Assembly: GCF_900113835.1 (NCBI RefSeq)
Contig: NZ_FOQV01000010.1
Location: forward strand, 124,001-188,000
DNA: 64,000 bases
Source of the DNA: Allobosea sp. OK403
GTDB lineage: Bacteria; Pseudomonadota; Alphaproteobacteria; Rhizobiales; Beijerinckiaceae
Direction: 5' to 3'
In this document: in pieces, positions 1-8,848 of the stretch
Numbering within the stretch: position 1 is the first letter of the stretch
How the letters are laid out: every line of letters starts with the position of its first letter
The notes under the pieces: model-generated
What the model was told of the DNA's origin: nothing
The model's database searches: none
What the model saw: only the letters and a program-made list of their open reading frames with translations
Translations under genes and position numbers: made by a program

Positions 1-498
1 ATAGTGACGGCGGTCGCAGTTCGTCGCGACGCAGCCTGCCGAAAGCGGGGCACGCTCGCAGACGGCGTCCTGAGGATAATGGAATTGGCCGCCATTCGGA
101 CAGACCAGAAAATAATCATGTGCAGTCATGCACAGGCGCGCCGCAACCTGCCTGAGCGCAACGAAAACTGAAGGTGACAGCACCTTGTGCCAGTTGTGGA
201 GGTGGTAGACCGTGCCTGGCGTATCGTGAGCCGCAATCCAATCCGCGACGAACCGCATCGCCGGCGGGCTGAAGAGCCCTCTCAACGCGGCCTGGCCACG
301 CCCCCCCTGAAGCAGGCTTTGGGCGCCCAGTGACGCAATCTCGACACCGGGCAGGCCATTCCCGGGCGGTTCGCTGCCATTCAGCACCGTCACCGCGATG
401 CCGCGCTGACTGAGCATGCGTACCGAACGCAGGGCGATACCCGCCGCGCCACCGCTCTCGACCGCGTCGTCGGTGATGACGACCACGCGCTCGATCAT
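1..498 (-). CDS. Glycosyltransferase family 4 protein, N-terminal part (runs off the window)
   Basis: Read by hand on the minus strand from an ATG at 498 to the window edge, open for 166 codons. The protein starts MIERVVVITDDAVESGGAAG, the usual first Rossmann strand and glycine-rich turn of a GT-B glycosyltransferase. About 100 residues in it shows YHLHNWHKVLSPS and then HDYFLVCPNGG, which resemble the acceptor-side domain of GT4 enzymes in exopolysaccharide loci. The start lies 25 bp after the GT2 stop on the same strand, so the two are probably cotranscribed. The C-terminal nucleotide-sugar domain lies outside the window, so donor and acceptor cannot be named. Confidence 0.75.
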   Translation of the reverse strand, partial: MIERVVVITDDAVESGGAAGIALRSVRMLSQRGIAVTVLNGSEPPGNGLPGVEIASLGAQSLLQGGRGQAALRGLFSPPAMRFVADWIAAHDTPGTVYHLHNWHKVLSPSVFVALRQVAARLCMTAHDYFLVCPNGGQFHYPQDAVCERAPLSAGCVATNCDRRHY

Positions 499-523
499 GA
501 CCACGCCCTGTGGCGCGCAGGCG

Positions 524-1405
524 TCACGACAGGGCCTCGATGCGCTGTGGATTCATGCGCCCGCGCAGACCATCCGCGATTGCCATGATGTTGCCGACGA
601 CGCGGCCTCGTCGGTCGATATGGGGTTCGGGCCAGGGCGCGCGCAGGAGATTCATGCCGATATTGCGCCCCATGAGCCAAGCTGCGTGCGGCCAGGCATA
701 GCTGCCCTTGCCGATGAGATAGAGTGGGTTGGCGATCTGGGAGTAGCCAAAGCACAGCCCGGATTGGCGGCCGCTCTTGACACCCAGATGCACACCCATC
801 GCCGCGCCCACGCGGGCGATCGCGCCGAAACGCGCGGCCTGCCGGCTGAAATCGACATCCTCCAGCCAGCCATATCGCGGCAGGTGCTCATCGAACTGCA
901 GGGCGTTTGCGCGAATAGGGGCGGTGCGGAACGCCATATTGCAGCCATAGGCGTTGTAGATCGGCCGTGGAACGGCCTCGACGCGAGGCGAACCGGCAAG
1001 AAGCGCATCGGCCTCGGCGAAGCTGTAGCCTGCCCCGGTAATCCCGTCGGCGATGACCTTTCCGGTCGCCCCGACCAGACCCGGATCGCTCTGGAAGGCT
1101 GCCACCATCGCCGCCAGATAGCCGGGATGCGGCACGAAATCGTCGTCGAAAAAGCAGATGATGTCGGCGTCGCCGAGATGGCCGAGAATAGCGTTGCGCT
1201 GCCGGGTCAGACCGCGCGCGCCCAGAAGGATTTCGAGGCCCGGCATCCCGACGCATTCGGGAGCAAGATCCGAAGCCTGCGGCATCGAAACGATGATGCG
1301 GTCGGGCTGCAGGGTCTGCCGGGCGATCACCTCCAGCATTTCGGCGGCTATGGCGGGGCGATTGGCGGTTGCAAGCCCGACCGAGAGGCGCAACGGCTTG
1401 CCCAT
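524..1405 (-). CDS. Glycosyltransferase family 2 protein
   Basis: A 293-residue GT-A glycosyltransferase. The first strand is LRLSVGLATANRP, and the metal-binding acidic motif FFDDDF lies near residue 97, in the place of the GT2 DXD signature. GWLEDVDFSRQAARFG further on corresponds to the ED-containing acceptor/catalytic loop of the family. The reading frame stays open to 1483, but the upstream part is arginine-rich and of non-coding character, so I start at the ATG at 1405 (an adjacent ATG at 1408 is equally possible). It probably builds a surface polysaccharide together with the following GT4 gene. The sugar is unknown. Confidence 0.85.
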   Translation of the reverse strand: MGKPLRLSVGLATANRPAIAAEMLEVIARQTLQPDRIIVSMPQASDLAPECVGMPGLEILLGARGLTRQRNAILGHLGDADIICFFDDDFVPHPGYLAAMVAAFQSDPGLVGATGKVIADGITGAGYSFAEADALLAGSPRVEAVPRPIYNAYGCNMAFRTAPIRANALQFDEHLPRYGWLEDVDFSRQAARFGAIARVGAAMGVHLGVKSGRQSGLCFGYSQIANPLYLIGKGSYAWPHAAWLMGRNIGMNLLRAPWPEPHIDRRGRVVGNIMAIADGLRGRMNPQRIEALS

Positions 1406-2094
1406 CATCGGACCTCGAACAGGCCGGCGCGGACGCGATCGAGACCTGCCCTCGAAAACGCTCCGGGAACGCCACGTCGACATCCTGGAGGGCTCTCGAG
1501 CGCAGTGGAGACCGGTTCGCGTGAAGACAACGCGTTAGAACAAAGAACGAGGGCTGTTGAACGAACCAATGGGATCGGAAACGGCACAAGATCGGCATTC
1601 GGCTTCGATGCGCCGGCGGCAGACGCCATGGGCGTCGTGATCGTCCCACTATGCCAACATGGTCGTCGCACGATGGAGCGCCCTCCCGCCGCGGCAGCTA
1701 TCTGACGCTGCTGTCAATATGCGAAGCACTTGCGCGGACAATCTTCGTCAAAGATAGACCGCCCCATGCGAATGGCTTCGACAGATAGCAAGCAGAAACC
1801 ATGCCAGGGCGCAGCACATTTCGCCCGCAGAAGACAAATATCGATCCGCATCGCTTTATCGAATACAATGACGATGCATCCGGCTTCATGCGCCAGTCTA
1901 ATTTCCCCGACGATCGGCAAGCAGCGCGTTCGGCACAGTGATGCGCGTGAGGTGACCTCCCACTGCGTTTCCTCCATGGAGATTTAGAGTATTTTCTTCG
2001 CACGGACCGGTGTCCAATTCGCTCGAAATTACTCGAGAGTCCGGCCTTGCGCTCGATGCTTTGAAGAGCAGCCGATCGCGCGACCTGCCGGGCG
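1406..2094. other. Intergenic region between GT2 and LysR genes
   Basis: It holds family C copy 1 and a degenerate C core at about 1985-2034 (ttcttcgcacggaccggtg). An 87-codon minus-strand frame at 1714-1977 has no recognisable domain and only weak coding character, so I do not call it. The base composition is less GC-rich here than in the flanking genes. No terminator was seen. Confidence 0.6.
1491..1590 (-). repeat. Palindromic element family C, copy 1 (about 100 bp)
   Basis: On the minus strand this contains the family C core: ttcttcacgcgaaccgg in diverged form, followed by a ctcgag-type end. The same roughly 101-bp layout recurs at 6776-6876, 10632-10733 and 25983-26083. It lies upstream of the GT2 gene. 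Confidence 0.7.
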
Positions 2095-2991
2095 TCAGTC
2101 GCGCGATATGGACTGCCCCGCGAGAAGCGGAGCGTAGGCGGCGAGCCTGCGGGATACGAACTCGGTGAAGAGCCGCACGCGCTTCGTCTTGCGTGCCTCC
2201 CCCTGAGTGAGAAGCCAGAGCGTCCCATGCATGGGCAGGCCGGTCCCCGGCACCCTCACCAATAGAGCGTCGGTATCTCCGACGAAGCACGGCAGTTTCG
2301 TCATCCCGATCCCTTGCTGCACTGCGACGATCTGCGTCTCGGCGTCGGGGGTCCTGAACGGAACGCCTATGGCGTGAACCTCTCCCGCGCGCGCCCAGAC
2401 CGGGAGTCCATGATTGTCTATGACGATCCACCGGATGGGATCAGGCGCGCCCGCACGCCACGCGGCCAGTCGATCGCGAGAGATGTAGACGCCGCTGAAC
2501 AGCTCCGGTCCCTTCAGGCCGTGAAGATTGAGCGGCAGGGTCTTGCGGTCGGTGAGAATGCGGATCGCGACGTCGGCCTCTCGGCTGGTCAGATTCGCCA
2601 CCTCGCCGGTCGACACGATCTCCATCTCGATGTCGGGATGGAGACGCGCGAAGTCGGCGAGATCCGGCATGAGCAGATGTGTCGCGAGGAATGGTGGCAG
2701 CGTCACCCGCAAAAGCCCGCGCGCGCTCTGGTCGCGACCGAAGATGCGCGTCTCCAGCTGGTGCGACGACGCTTCCATCTGCTCCGCGAGTTCGAGGACC
2801 TCCTCGCCCGCTGCCGTCAGGCGGTAGCCCGAAGGCAGCCTTTCGAACATATGCGCCCCGAGGCGCTCCTCGAGCTGGGCGATGCGCCGCAGCACGGTCG
2901 AGTGGTTCACGCCGAGGCGCTTTGCGGCAGCCCGCACCGAGCCGCCGCGCGCGACGGCGAGAAAATAGCGAACGTCATCCCAGTCGATCAT
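2095..2991 (-). CDS. LysR family transcriptional regulator
   Basis: A 298-residue LysR regulator. The N-terminal winged helix-turn-helix starts IDWDDVRYFLAVARGGSV, continues AAAKRLGVNHSTVLRRI and is followed by the linker helix. The effector domain begins near residue 90 (LLRVTLPPFLATHLLMPDL). The sequence is closest in style to LysR proteins that act on a neighbouring oxidoreductase gene. It is divergent from the SDR gene at 3260, and the shared 268-bp gap is the expected place for its operator. I chose the ATG at 2991; a GTG at 3006 would add five residues. The inducer is unknown. Confidence 0.9.
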   Translation of the reverse strand: MIDWDDVRYFLAVARGGSVRAAAKRLGVNHSTVLRRIAQLEERLGAHMFERLPSGYRLTAAGEEVLELAEQMEASSHQLETRIFGRDQSARGLLRVTLPPFLATHLLMPDLADFARLHPDIEMEIVSTGEVANLTSREADVAIRILTDRKTLPLNLHGLKGPELFSGVYISRDRLAAWRAGAPDPIRWIVIDNHGLPVWARAGEVHAIGVPFRTPDAETQIVAVQQGIGMTKLPCFVGDTDALLVRVPGTGLPMHGTLWLLTQGEARKTKRVRLFTEFVSRRLAAYAPLLAGQSISRD

Positions 2992-3001
2992 GGTGCAATT
3001 T

Positions 3002-3017
3002 GGCACCGCTGGGTGCC
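3002..3017. promoter_or_regulatory. Inverted repeat at the LysR gene start, possible autoregulatory site
   Basis: GGCACC and GGTGCC are separated by 4 bp, just upstream of the LysR ATG and inside the divergent intergenic region. The position suits autoregulation, but a LysR T-N11-A box cannot be assigned with certainty. Confidence 0.3.
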
Positions 3018-3259
3018 CTCCAGATTCCTAACGCATCGTCCAGCAGTTCGAGCAGCCACCGTAACATAGGTCGATGAGCGCGGCCCAGTTCCCAACGGCG
3101 CGACCTTGTCGTCTCGCCCGCCGCCGAACCCCCGCCGGATCGTTTTCGCACCACCGATATGCGTGCCTCCTGACTCAACGCCTGACCTGGGCGGACCCAT
3201 GTTGGGGGTCGAAGGAGCGCCCCCCAAGACCAAGGCGAAACCCTGGAAGGAACCATGAC

Positions 3260-3994
3260 ATGACCAGATTGAATGGAAAGACCGCCGTCATCACGGGCGG
3301 CGCTACCGGCATCGGCCTGGCCGCAGCAAAGCGATTCATCGAGGAAGGCGCCTTCGTCTTCATCTATGGCCGCCGGCAGGAAGCACTCGATGCGGCGGTG
3401 GCCGAGCTTGGCCCCAATGCCCGCGCGGTGAAGGGCTCGGTCTCGGATGAGGCCGACCTCGACCGACTCTACGCGGCGGTGAAGGCCGAGCGCGGAAGCC
3501 TCGACATCGTCTTCGCCAATGCCGGTGCAGGAAGCCCGCTTCCGCTTGGCCAGATCACAGCCGAGCACATTGACGAAGCCTTCGACACCAATGTGAAGGG
3601 TACGATCTTCACGGTCCAGAAGGCGTTGCCGCTGATGGGCCCGGGCGGTTCGATCATCCTGACCGGATCGAGCGCCGGCACCACGGGCGCCCCGGGATTC
3701 ACGGCCTACAGCGCCAGCAAGGCGGCCGTGCGCAACCTCGCGCGGAGCTGGGCGGCGGACCTGAAGGGCACCGGCATCCGGGTCAACGTGCTGTCGCCCG
3801 GGGCGACGGCGACCGAGCTCGCGAAGCAGGCGTTGGGCGAGGAGGGCCAGAAGGCCTACGGCGCGATGACTCCGCTCCAGCGCATGGCCGATCCGGCCGA
3901 GATCGGAGCGGCGGCAGCCTTTCTGGCCTCGTCGGACAGCAGCTTCATGACCGCCAGCGAGGTCGCCGTCGACGGCGGCCTGGCACAACTCTGA
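3260..3994 (+). CDS. SDR family NAD(P)-dependent oxidoreductase
   Basis: A 244-residue classical short-chain dehydrogenase. The cofactor motif is TGGATGIG (T-G-x3-G-x-G) near residue 11. NAGAG is the structural NAG motif, the catalytic Ser is in TGSSAG, and YSASK carries the catalytic Tyr and Lys. The C-terminus ends ASEVAVDGGLAQL, the usual SDR closing. I start at the ATG at 3260, which has AAGGA upstream; the longer frame from 3074 has no SDR character. It is the first gene of a plus-strand group controlled, I infer, by the divergent LysR protein. The substrate is unknown. Confidence 0.92.
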   Translation: MTRLNGKTAVITGGATGIGLAAAKRFIEEGAFVFIYGRRQEALDAAVAELGPNARAVKGSVSDEADLDRLYAAVKAERGSLDIVFANAGAGSPLPLGQITAEHIDEAFDTNVKGTIFTVQKALPLMGPGGSIILTGSSAGTTGAPGFTAYSASKAAVRNLARSWAADLKGTGIRVNVLSPGATATELAKQALGEEGQKAYGAMTPLQRMADPAEIGAAAAFLASSDSSFMTASEVAVDGGLAQL

Positions 3995-4043
3995 CCCCCG
4001 CCTGGGGCCGTGCCTGGCCCAAGCACAACGAAGGATAAACATC

Positions 4044-4796
4044 ATGAAAAGACTTGAAGGCAAGATCGCAGTCATCACTGGCGGCAGCAGCGGGATCGGG
4101 TTGGCCACGGCCAAACGCTTCGTGGAAGAAGGCGCACACGTCGTGATTACCGGGCGACGCGAGAAAGAGCTGAAAGAAGCCGCCGCCCTCATCAAGGACA
4201 ACGTTACGACGGTCGTCGGCGACGTGGCGCGCCTGGATGATCTGGACCGGCTCTACGCCGTCGTGAAAGAGAAACATGGTCACATCGACATTCTCTTCGC
4301 GAATGCGGGCGCGGGGACAATCGCTCCGCTGGCGGCGGCGACTGAGGCTCATTTCGACCAGACCTTCGACGTGAACGTGAAGGGGCTGTTCTTTACAGTG
4401 CAGAAAGCCCTTCCCCTCTTCCGGGACGGCGGTTCGATTATCCTGACCTCGTCGGTCTCGAACGTGATGGGGCTGCCCGGGTTCAGCGCTTACGCCGCGA
4501 GCAAGGCGGCTGTGCGCAACTTCGCGCGCGCTTGGACACTGGAGCTGAAGGACCGCAAGATCCGGGTGAATTCGATGAGCCCAGGACCGATCGAGACCCC
4601 CGCTTTGGCGACAACGACGGGCCTCACAGCTGAGCAAGCCGAGCAGGCGGCCGCCCAATTTGCCTCGCAGGTCCCCATGGGTCGAAGGGGCCAGCCAGAG
4701 GAAATCGCGGCTACCGTCACGTTCCTCGCCTCCGATGAAAGTTCCTACATCACCGGCGTGGATCTCGCGGTCGACGGAGGGCTGGCGCAAGTCTGA
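4044..4796 (+). CDS. SDR family NAD(P)-dependent oxidoreductase (second copy)
   Basis: A 250-residue classical SDR with TGGSSGIG at the N-terminus, NAGAG, the catalytic serine in TSSVSN and YAASK with Tyr and Lys. It ends GVDLAVDGGLAQV. It is clearly paralogous to the gene 49 bp upstream: the two share motif wording and the same closing sequence, so the pair looks like an old tandem duplication. The start at 4044 follows an AAGGA box. It is probably cotranscribed with its neighbours and may act on a related substrate. Confidence 0.92.
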   Translation: MKRLEGKIAVITGGSSGIGLATAKRFVEEGAHVVITGRREKELKEAAALIKDNVTTVVGDVARLDDLDRLYAVVKEKHGHIDILFANAGAGTIAPLAAATEAHFDQTFDVNVKGLFFTVQKALPLFRDGGSIILTSSVSNVMGLPGFSAYAASKAAVRNFARAWTLELKDRKIRVNSMSPGPIETPALATTTGLTAEQAEQAAAQFASQVPMGRRGQPEEIAATVTFLASDESSYITGVDLAVDGGLAQV

Positions 4797-4828
4797 CCCC
4801 CGACATCACGCAAGATCGGAGACACATC

Positions 4829-5428
4829 ATGAGCTACGCAATTATCGGCTTCGGCAATATCGGCAAGGCCCTGGCCAAGGCATTTGCCCGCAAGGGCATC
4901 GAAGTATCCGTCGCAACCACGCGCGACCCGGATAGCTTTGCCGCCGATGCGGCCGCGATCGGGCCTACGATCATTCCCAAGACGCTGGCGGACGCGGTCA
5001 AGGCGGACATCATCTTCTTGGCTGTTCGTTTCGCGTCGCACCCGGATGTCGCGAAGGCGCTGCCCACCTGGCAGGGCAAGACCATCGTCGATGTGACCAA
5101 TGCCTACGGCGTGCCTGTCGAGGAACTGGTGGACCAATCCTCCGGCAAGGCCGTGGCGCGAGCGTTCACCAGCGCCCGACTGGTCAAGGGCTTCAACCAT
5201 CTGGGCGCCGCCGTCCTCAACCAGGACCCGGCCGTGCATGGCGGCAGGAGGGTCGTGTTTCTGACGAGCGACGATGACGGCGCCGCGTCGGAGATCGGCG
5301 CGCTTGCGGAGAAGCTGGGCTTCTGGCCGGTCAATCTGGGCGGGCTTTCCGAGGGTGGACTGCTCGTCCAGGCGCGCGGAAACAGCTGGGGTCATCTGAT
5401 CTTCAAGGACCTGGTCAAGTTCGACTGA
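4829..5428 (+). CDS. NADPH-dependent F420-reductase-like NAD(P)-binding protein
   Basis: A 199-residue protein with an N-terminal dinucleotide fold, YAIIGFGNIGKALAKAFARKG, then VTNAYG and VKGFNHLGA, the pattern of the coenzyme F420 oxidoreductase / NADP oxidoreductase family. In bacteria lacking F420 these proteins are NADPH-linked enzymes of unsettled substrate. It lies 32 bp after the second SDR and probably belongs to the same transcript. The start at 4829 follows GGAGA. Confidence 0.85.
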   Translation: MSYAIIGFGNIGKALAKAFARKGIEVSVATTRDPDSFAADAAAIGPTIIPKTLADAVKADIIFLAVRFASHPDVAKALPTWQGKTIVDVTNAYGVPVEELVDQSSGKAVARAFTSARLVKGFNHLGAAVLNQDPAVHGGRRVVFLTSDDDGAASEIGALAEKLGFWPVNLGGLSEGGLLVQARGNSWGHLIFKDLVKFD

Positions 5429-5460
5429 TGAATGCGACTGCCCACCGGCAGGGCCATGAT

Positions 5461-5494
5461 GCACGGATCGGATCGCGCGCGATCCGATCCGTGC
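5461..5494. promoter_or_regulatory. Perfect 34-bp palindrome between genes
   Basis: The half-site gcacggatcggatcgcg is followed directly by its exact reverse complement, with no spacer. It lies between the F420-like reductase gene and the NTF2-like gene, 19 bp ahead of the latter's start. It is not followed by a T-run, so it is more likely a protein-binding site or an RNA hairpin near the ribosome site than a terminator. Confidence 0.6.
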
Positions 5495-5512
5495 GAAATG
5501 GAGAAAATTCCC

Positions 5513-5926
5513 ATGAGCATTGAGAAGAACATCCAGACCGTGAAGGCCTTCTTCGCCGCAATCGGCCGCGGCGACAGGGAGGCTCTGCTGGCGCTAGTCA
5601 CTGAGGACATCGAGTGGATCATTCCGGGCGAGGACTGGCCGCTGGCCGGCACGCGCCATGGGCACGCCGGGCTGGCGGATTTGCTCGAGACGGCATCCAA
5701 CTCGATGGAAACCTCCACGGAACCCCGGGAGTTCGTGGCGCAAGGAGACCGGGTCCTCGTCGTCGGCTTCGCCAGGGGAAGGATCAAAGCCACGAACGGG
5801 ACGTTCGTGGACGATTGGGTCTTCGCCATCACGCTCCGAGACGGCAAGCTGGCGAGCATCCGGGAATACATCGACACGCAGGCCCTGGCCCGGGCCGCGC
5901 AGTTGGACGCCTCCGGGCCTGCGTAG
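5513..5926 (+). CDS. Nuclear transport factor 2 (SnoaL-like) family protein
   Basis: A 137-residue cone-shaped alpha+beta barrel protein. Features are the N-terminal helix IQTVKAFFAAIGRGDREALLALV, the pocket strand DIEWIIPG and the C-terminal strand LASIREYIDTQALA, all typical of the SnoaL/NTF2 fold. Such proteins act as small isomerases, hydrolases or binding domains, so no reaction can be assigned. The start at 5513 has GGAG 9 bp upstream; the earlier ATG at 5498 would place that GGAG inside the gene. The palindrome at 5461-5494 sits just upstream. Confidence 0.85.
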   Translation: MSIEKNIQTVKAFFAAIGRGDREALLALVTEDIEWIIPGEDWPLAGTRHGHAGLADLLETASNSMETSTEPREFVAQGDRVLVVGFARGRIKATNGTFVDDWVFAITLRDGKLASIREYIDTQALARAAQLDASGPA

Positions 5927-6033
5927 CCTCAGCTTCTGCAGCCATCGGCTCGGGGTAAGCGGCGGATCAGCCGCGGATTGCCCCCCTCGCCCACCGCCTG
6001 CTCGTCATAGGCCCAACCGCAAAGGAGATTGCG

Positions 6034-6666
6034 ATGTACGACCAATCCAAACTATCCGAGTTGATCCGGTTCGCCGGCATCGATGCGGGCTCCACCGTGA
6101 TCGACGTGTACCCAGGTGACGGCGACTGGACGCGCCTCTTCTCCGACATCGTCGGACCGAAGGGGCGGATCTACAGCTTCGTGCCGGCGGAAGTCGCCCA
6201 CTTCAAGAACGATCCGCTCGGCCGCATGTCGACGCTTGCGAAAGAGCCGGGCCGAGAGAACGTCGAAGCCGTCTCGGCGGACCTCATAGCGATGCCAGGG
6301 GCCACGCAACCAGCGGATGTCCTGTGGTTGCACCTGTTCTACCACGATCTCCACACCGCGCTGATGCAGGCCAAGGGCGCGACGGCGGCTGACTTCAATC
6401 GAGCCGTCTACGAGCGGCTGAAGCCGGGCGGGCGCTACGTCATCGTCGATCACGCCGCCGCTGCAGGCGTGGGCACGAGCGACGCCCAGTCGCTGCATCG
6501 GATCGACCCTGCATCCGTTCGCAAGGAAGTGGAGGCGGCCGGCTTCGTGCTGGACGCGGAAAGCACCCTGCTCGCGAACAAGGAGGATCCGCACGCGATC
6601 AAGGTGTTCGATCCCTCGATCAAGGGCAAGACCGACCGCTTCGCCTATCGGTTCGTGAAGCCCTGA
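6034..6666 (+). CDS. Class I SAM-dependent methyltransferase-like protein
   Basis: A 210-residue protein. VIDVYPGDGDWTRLFSDIVG fits SAM-binding motif I, with a slightly unusual YPGDG in place of a GxGxG run. WLHLFYHDLH and LKPGGRYVIVDH fit the later motifs, the second being the usual post-strand-5 segment. Methylated substrate unknown. It ends the LysR-linked gene group, with 107 bp before it and AAGGAGA upstream of the start at 6034. It could be cotranscribed or have its own promoter. Confidence 0.85.
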   Translation: MYDQSKLSELIRFAGIDAGSTVIDVYPGDGDWTRLFSDIVGPKGRIYSFVPAEVAHFKNDPLGRMSTLAKEPGRENVEAVSADLIAMPGATQPADVLWLHLFYHDLHTALMQAKGATAADFNRAVYERLKPGGRYVIVDHAAAAGVGTSDAQSLHRIDPASVRKEVEAAGFVLDAESTLLANKEDPHAIKVFDPSIKGKTDRFAYRFVKP

Positions 6667-7340
6667 CGGGTCCCGGCGCCACCTTCGTATCGGCCTCCCC
6701 AATGGGTGCGAACACGCCCATCGAAGACATCGAGGCACCCTGCTTGCCGGCACGAAGTCGGCTTTGGATGAACTCGAGCATTTCCGCGTTTCTCCGAATC
6801 GCGAAAATGCTCTAGCTCCTTGTTTTAACGCGTTTTCTTCACGCGAACCGGTGTCCACTTCACTCGAAAACGCTCTCGTCTTGTGGGCCCAAGCCACGAT
6901 GGCAGCGGAGGCCGCTGAAGCCTCATAGCGATGCGGCCCGCATCGGCGCGGAGCATGGTGCCGCGATGCCATTCGCGTGCAAAACGCGCTGGTGACATTC
7001 TTCCATTGCCACAACACGCCGTCCGCGATGGCAAACCGCTGTGTGGATCGCGTGTCCCCGCCAATGCGGGGATCTTGAGAAGGATTCGACGGCGCCGGAT
7101 ATGAGCAGCGCCTCGACGCCTTCGATGCCATGATACACGTCGCCAGGAGGAGCTTGCTCCTTCGCCGGATCGCTTTCCCTTGAGCATTCTCAAACGGAGT
7201 CTTGGAGCCCGATCAATGCGAAAAGCCGGCGCCCCTTTTTTCGCATCCTGCTCAAGGGGGGAGAGCGGTCGGTGAAGCCGGTGATCGGGTGGGGTGCGGT
7301 CTCGTGAGATTGTCGTCCCAGGATCCTCACTCCGGGATTT
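6667..7340. other. Intergenic region with repeats
   Basis: It carries family C copy 2 (6776-6876) and a partial family A palindrome at about 7209-7255. A 71-codon minus-strand frame at 6923-7138 has an ATG but no recognisable domain, and I leave it uncalled. Nothing else is supported. Confidence 0.6.
6776..6876 (+). repeat. Palindromic element family C, copy 2 (101 bp)
   Basis: A first hairpin (gagcatttccgcg... with its complement ending at gctct) is followed by ttcttcacgcgaaccgg and an end cgaaaacgctct. Its length and parts match copies 10632-10733 and 25983-26083. Confidence 0.8.
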
Positions 7341-7529
7341 TCACCCCAGGATGTCCGCAACGATCTTGCGCAGCTCTGCGCGGGTGAGGCCGCAGGGCTC
7401 GGGCTTCCAGTTCGGATCTGATTTTCGGGGTGCGGACTTGGCCGCGTTCGTCAGGTTGGCCGCGCTCGTCATCTCGGGGCGCTGGCGCCCGGTTGTAGGC
7501 TTGGTTTCAGTGGTGTGGTGCATAATCAT
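7341..7529 (-). CDS. Small hypothetical protein
   Basis: A 62-residue frame ending NWKPEPCGLTRAELRKIVADI. The last 20 residues have a sensible helical pattern and read like a conserved short C-terminal motif. The N-terminal half is low-complexity and rich in Thr, Ala and Asn. I chose ATG 7529; the frame stays open upstream to 7604 with an arginine/proline-rich stretch that looks non-coding. No function can be given. Confidence 0.45.
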   Translation of the reverse strand: MIMHHTTETKPTTGRQRPEMTSAANLTNAAKSAPRKSDPNWKPEPCGLTRAELRKIVADILG

Positions 7530-8121
7530 CCATTCGCGACGCGGCAGAGCCGCGCAGCAGTTACGTTTGGGGGGGAATCGGCGGGCGCAGAAGCGCAGCG
7601 GCACGCTGCATCCAGGCAGCGGTCAAACTTCGATGAATACGGGTACAGGCTCGGCGCTTGATCAGCGCATCGGGAGCCGGCCGAACGAATCGTCGCCGAG
7701 CCACAAGCTGTAAAGGCACAATGTGGCGAATTCAGGCGCTGGGTCGATCAGCGGCTTTCCCCTTTAGGCGATCGAGCAGTTCAAGCGCCGACAGCCGCGC
7801 CATCTGCACTGCGGCGTGGGTCAAGACATCGCGACTATGTGGCTGGTCCGAAATGAAGCCAGAGATTTCGATGGCTCTGTCCTGACAACACGCTCCGTCA
7901 TTCCGGGCGCAGCCCCCGGGTCCGATCTTTGATCGGCCCAAGGATAAACTCCGCGGAGGCCCGGAATCCATCGTAGAGTGCGTCGCCCTTCGATGGATTC
8001 CGGATCAGCGCCGCTTGCGCGGCTTGTCCGGAATGACGGCGCGGGAATATCAAACGATCGGAAGCCTTTGATATCGCTTGCCGAAGCTGGCGGCCATGAC
8101 GTCTCACCAACGTATGACGCC
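7530..8121. other. Intergenic region, mostly repeat
   Basis: It holds family B copy 1. A 79-codon minus-strand frame at 7732-7971 begins inside that repeat and is not called. Sequence just outside the inverted repeat (7840-7880) has a counterpart beside the second B copy (15455-15495), so the repeated unit may extend somewhat further. Confidence 0.55.
7880..8045. repeat. Palindromic element family B, copy 1
   Basis: A long inverted repeat: gtcattccgggcgcag on one side and tccggaatgacggcgcg on the other, with two inner ggaatccatcg/cgatggattcc arms. The same design recurs at about 15505-15620, 26185-26425 and 34248-34365. Boundaries are approximate. Confidence 0.7.
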
Positions 8122-8763
8122 TCACCAGCGTATCAAGCGCGGGAAGGTGAGCGCGCCCAGGCAGGCCATGATCGCGATGGCGAGCGGGTACCAGGTCGCC
8201 AGGAATGGCGCCGCGTCGTCAGGGCAATGCAGGCTGTACGCCACCGCAGCGAGGCCGGCCGAGGCAAGGCCGGCGCAAGCACCGGTGAGACGCCCATTCG
8301 TCGGGGCGCCCCGGCGCGCCAGCAGCAGCAGGACGACGAGGGGACACAGCGCATAGAGCGGCACGGCGATGAGGCAGGCGCGCCAATAACGGCCGAAGAC
8401 CAGCGCGCTCCACTGCGCGACCGGCGCCTGGTTCAGGGTCAGCAGGGCCCAGCCCGTCACCAGCAGCAGCGGAATCGCGAGCATCGGCAGGAGCCGCGCC
8501 GCCTTCAGCCCGGGACGCAGGCTCCTCTGGAACAGCACGAGCGCGATGGTCGCGACGCTGGCTCCGAACAAGGCCTTGGCGATGACCGGCAGCGTTATCC
8601 AGGCGCGGGCGAGATCGGGCCGCGCACCCAGCGTGATGAGGACAAGCCCGACCGTGACCGCAAGCGCTGCGAGCGCGGCGATCCCGGTCGCGCGCCTCAG
8701 CCAACCGGTGTCCACCGGCTGGTGACTCGCGGTCATGAGGGAGATCAGGTCGTTGGTTTGCAT
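8122..8763 (-). CDS. nrsF: NrsF-type anti-sigma factor (DUF1109 family membrane protein)
   Basis: A 213-residue integral membrane protein with about six hydrophobic segments and a short cytoplasmic N-terminus, MQTNDLISLMTASHQPVDTG. That N-terminal pattern and topology fit the DUF1109/NrsF family, which holds the ECF sigma factor SigF inactive at the membrane until redox or metal stress. Cysteine 190 or so (LHCPDD) is the kind of residue NrsF proteins use for sensing. It follows sigF by 85 bp on the same strand, the standard arrangement. I chose ATG 8763; the longer frame to 8916 overlaps sigF. Confidence 0.88.
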   Translation of the reverse strand: MQTNDLISLMTASHQPVDTGWLRRATGIAALAALAVTVGLVLITLGARPDLARAWITLPVIAKALFGASVATIALVLFQRSLRPGLKAARLLPMLAIPLLLVTGWALLTLNQAPVAQWSALVFGRYWRACLIAVPLYALCPLVVLLLLARRGAPTNGRLTGACAGLASAGLAAVAYSLHCPDDAAPFLATWYPLAIAIMACLGALTFPRLIRW

Positions 8764-8848
8764 GTCTGATCTTGCGGATAAGTTCGGTTCGGGAGGGAAT
8801 TCGCACCAAGCCGGCGAAAGGTTACGGCGCATGGATCTCGCAGCGGGC

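Noticed and set aside
416-1705. 429-codon plus-strand open frame
   Set aside because: Antisense to the GT2 gene and crossing its promoter region and a repeat copy; no domain visible.
1714-1977. 87-codon minus-strand frame
   Set aside because: Starts with ATG but has no recognisable pattern and overlaps an equally long opposite frame; coding status undecidable.
6923-7138. 71-codon minus-strand frame with ATG
   Set aside because: No domain, no convincing ribosome site, Cys/His-rich composition unlike neighbouring genes; not enough to call.
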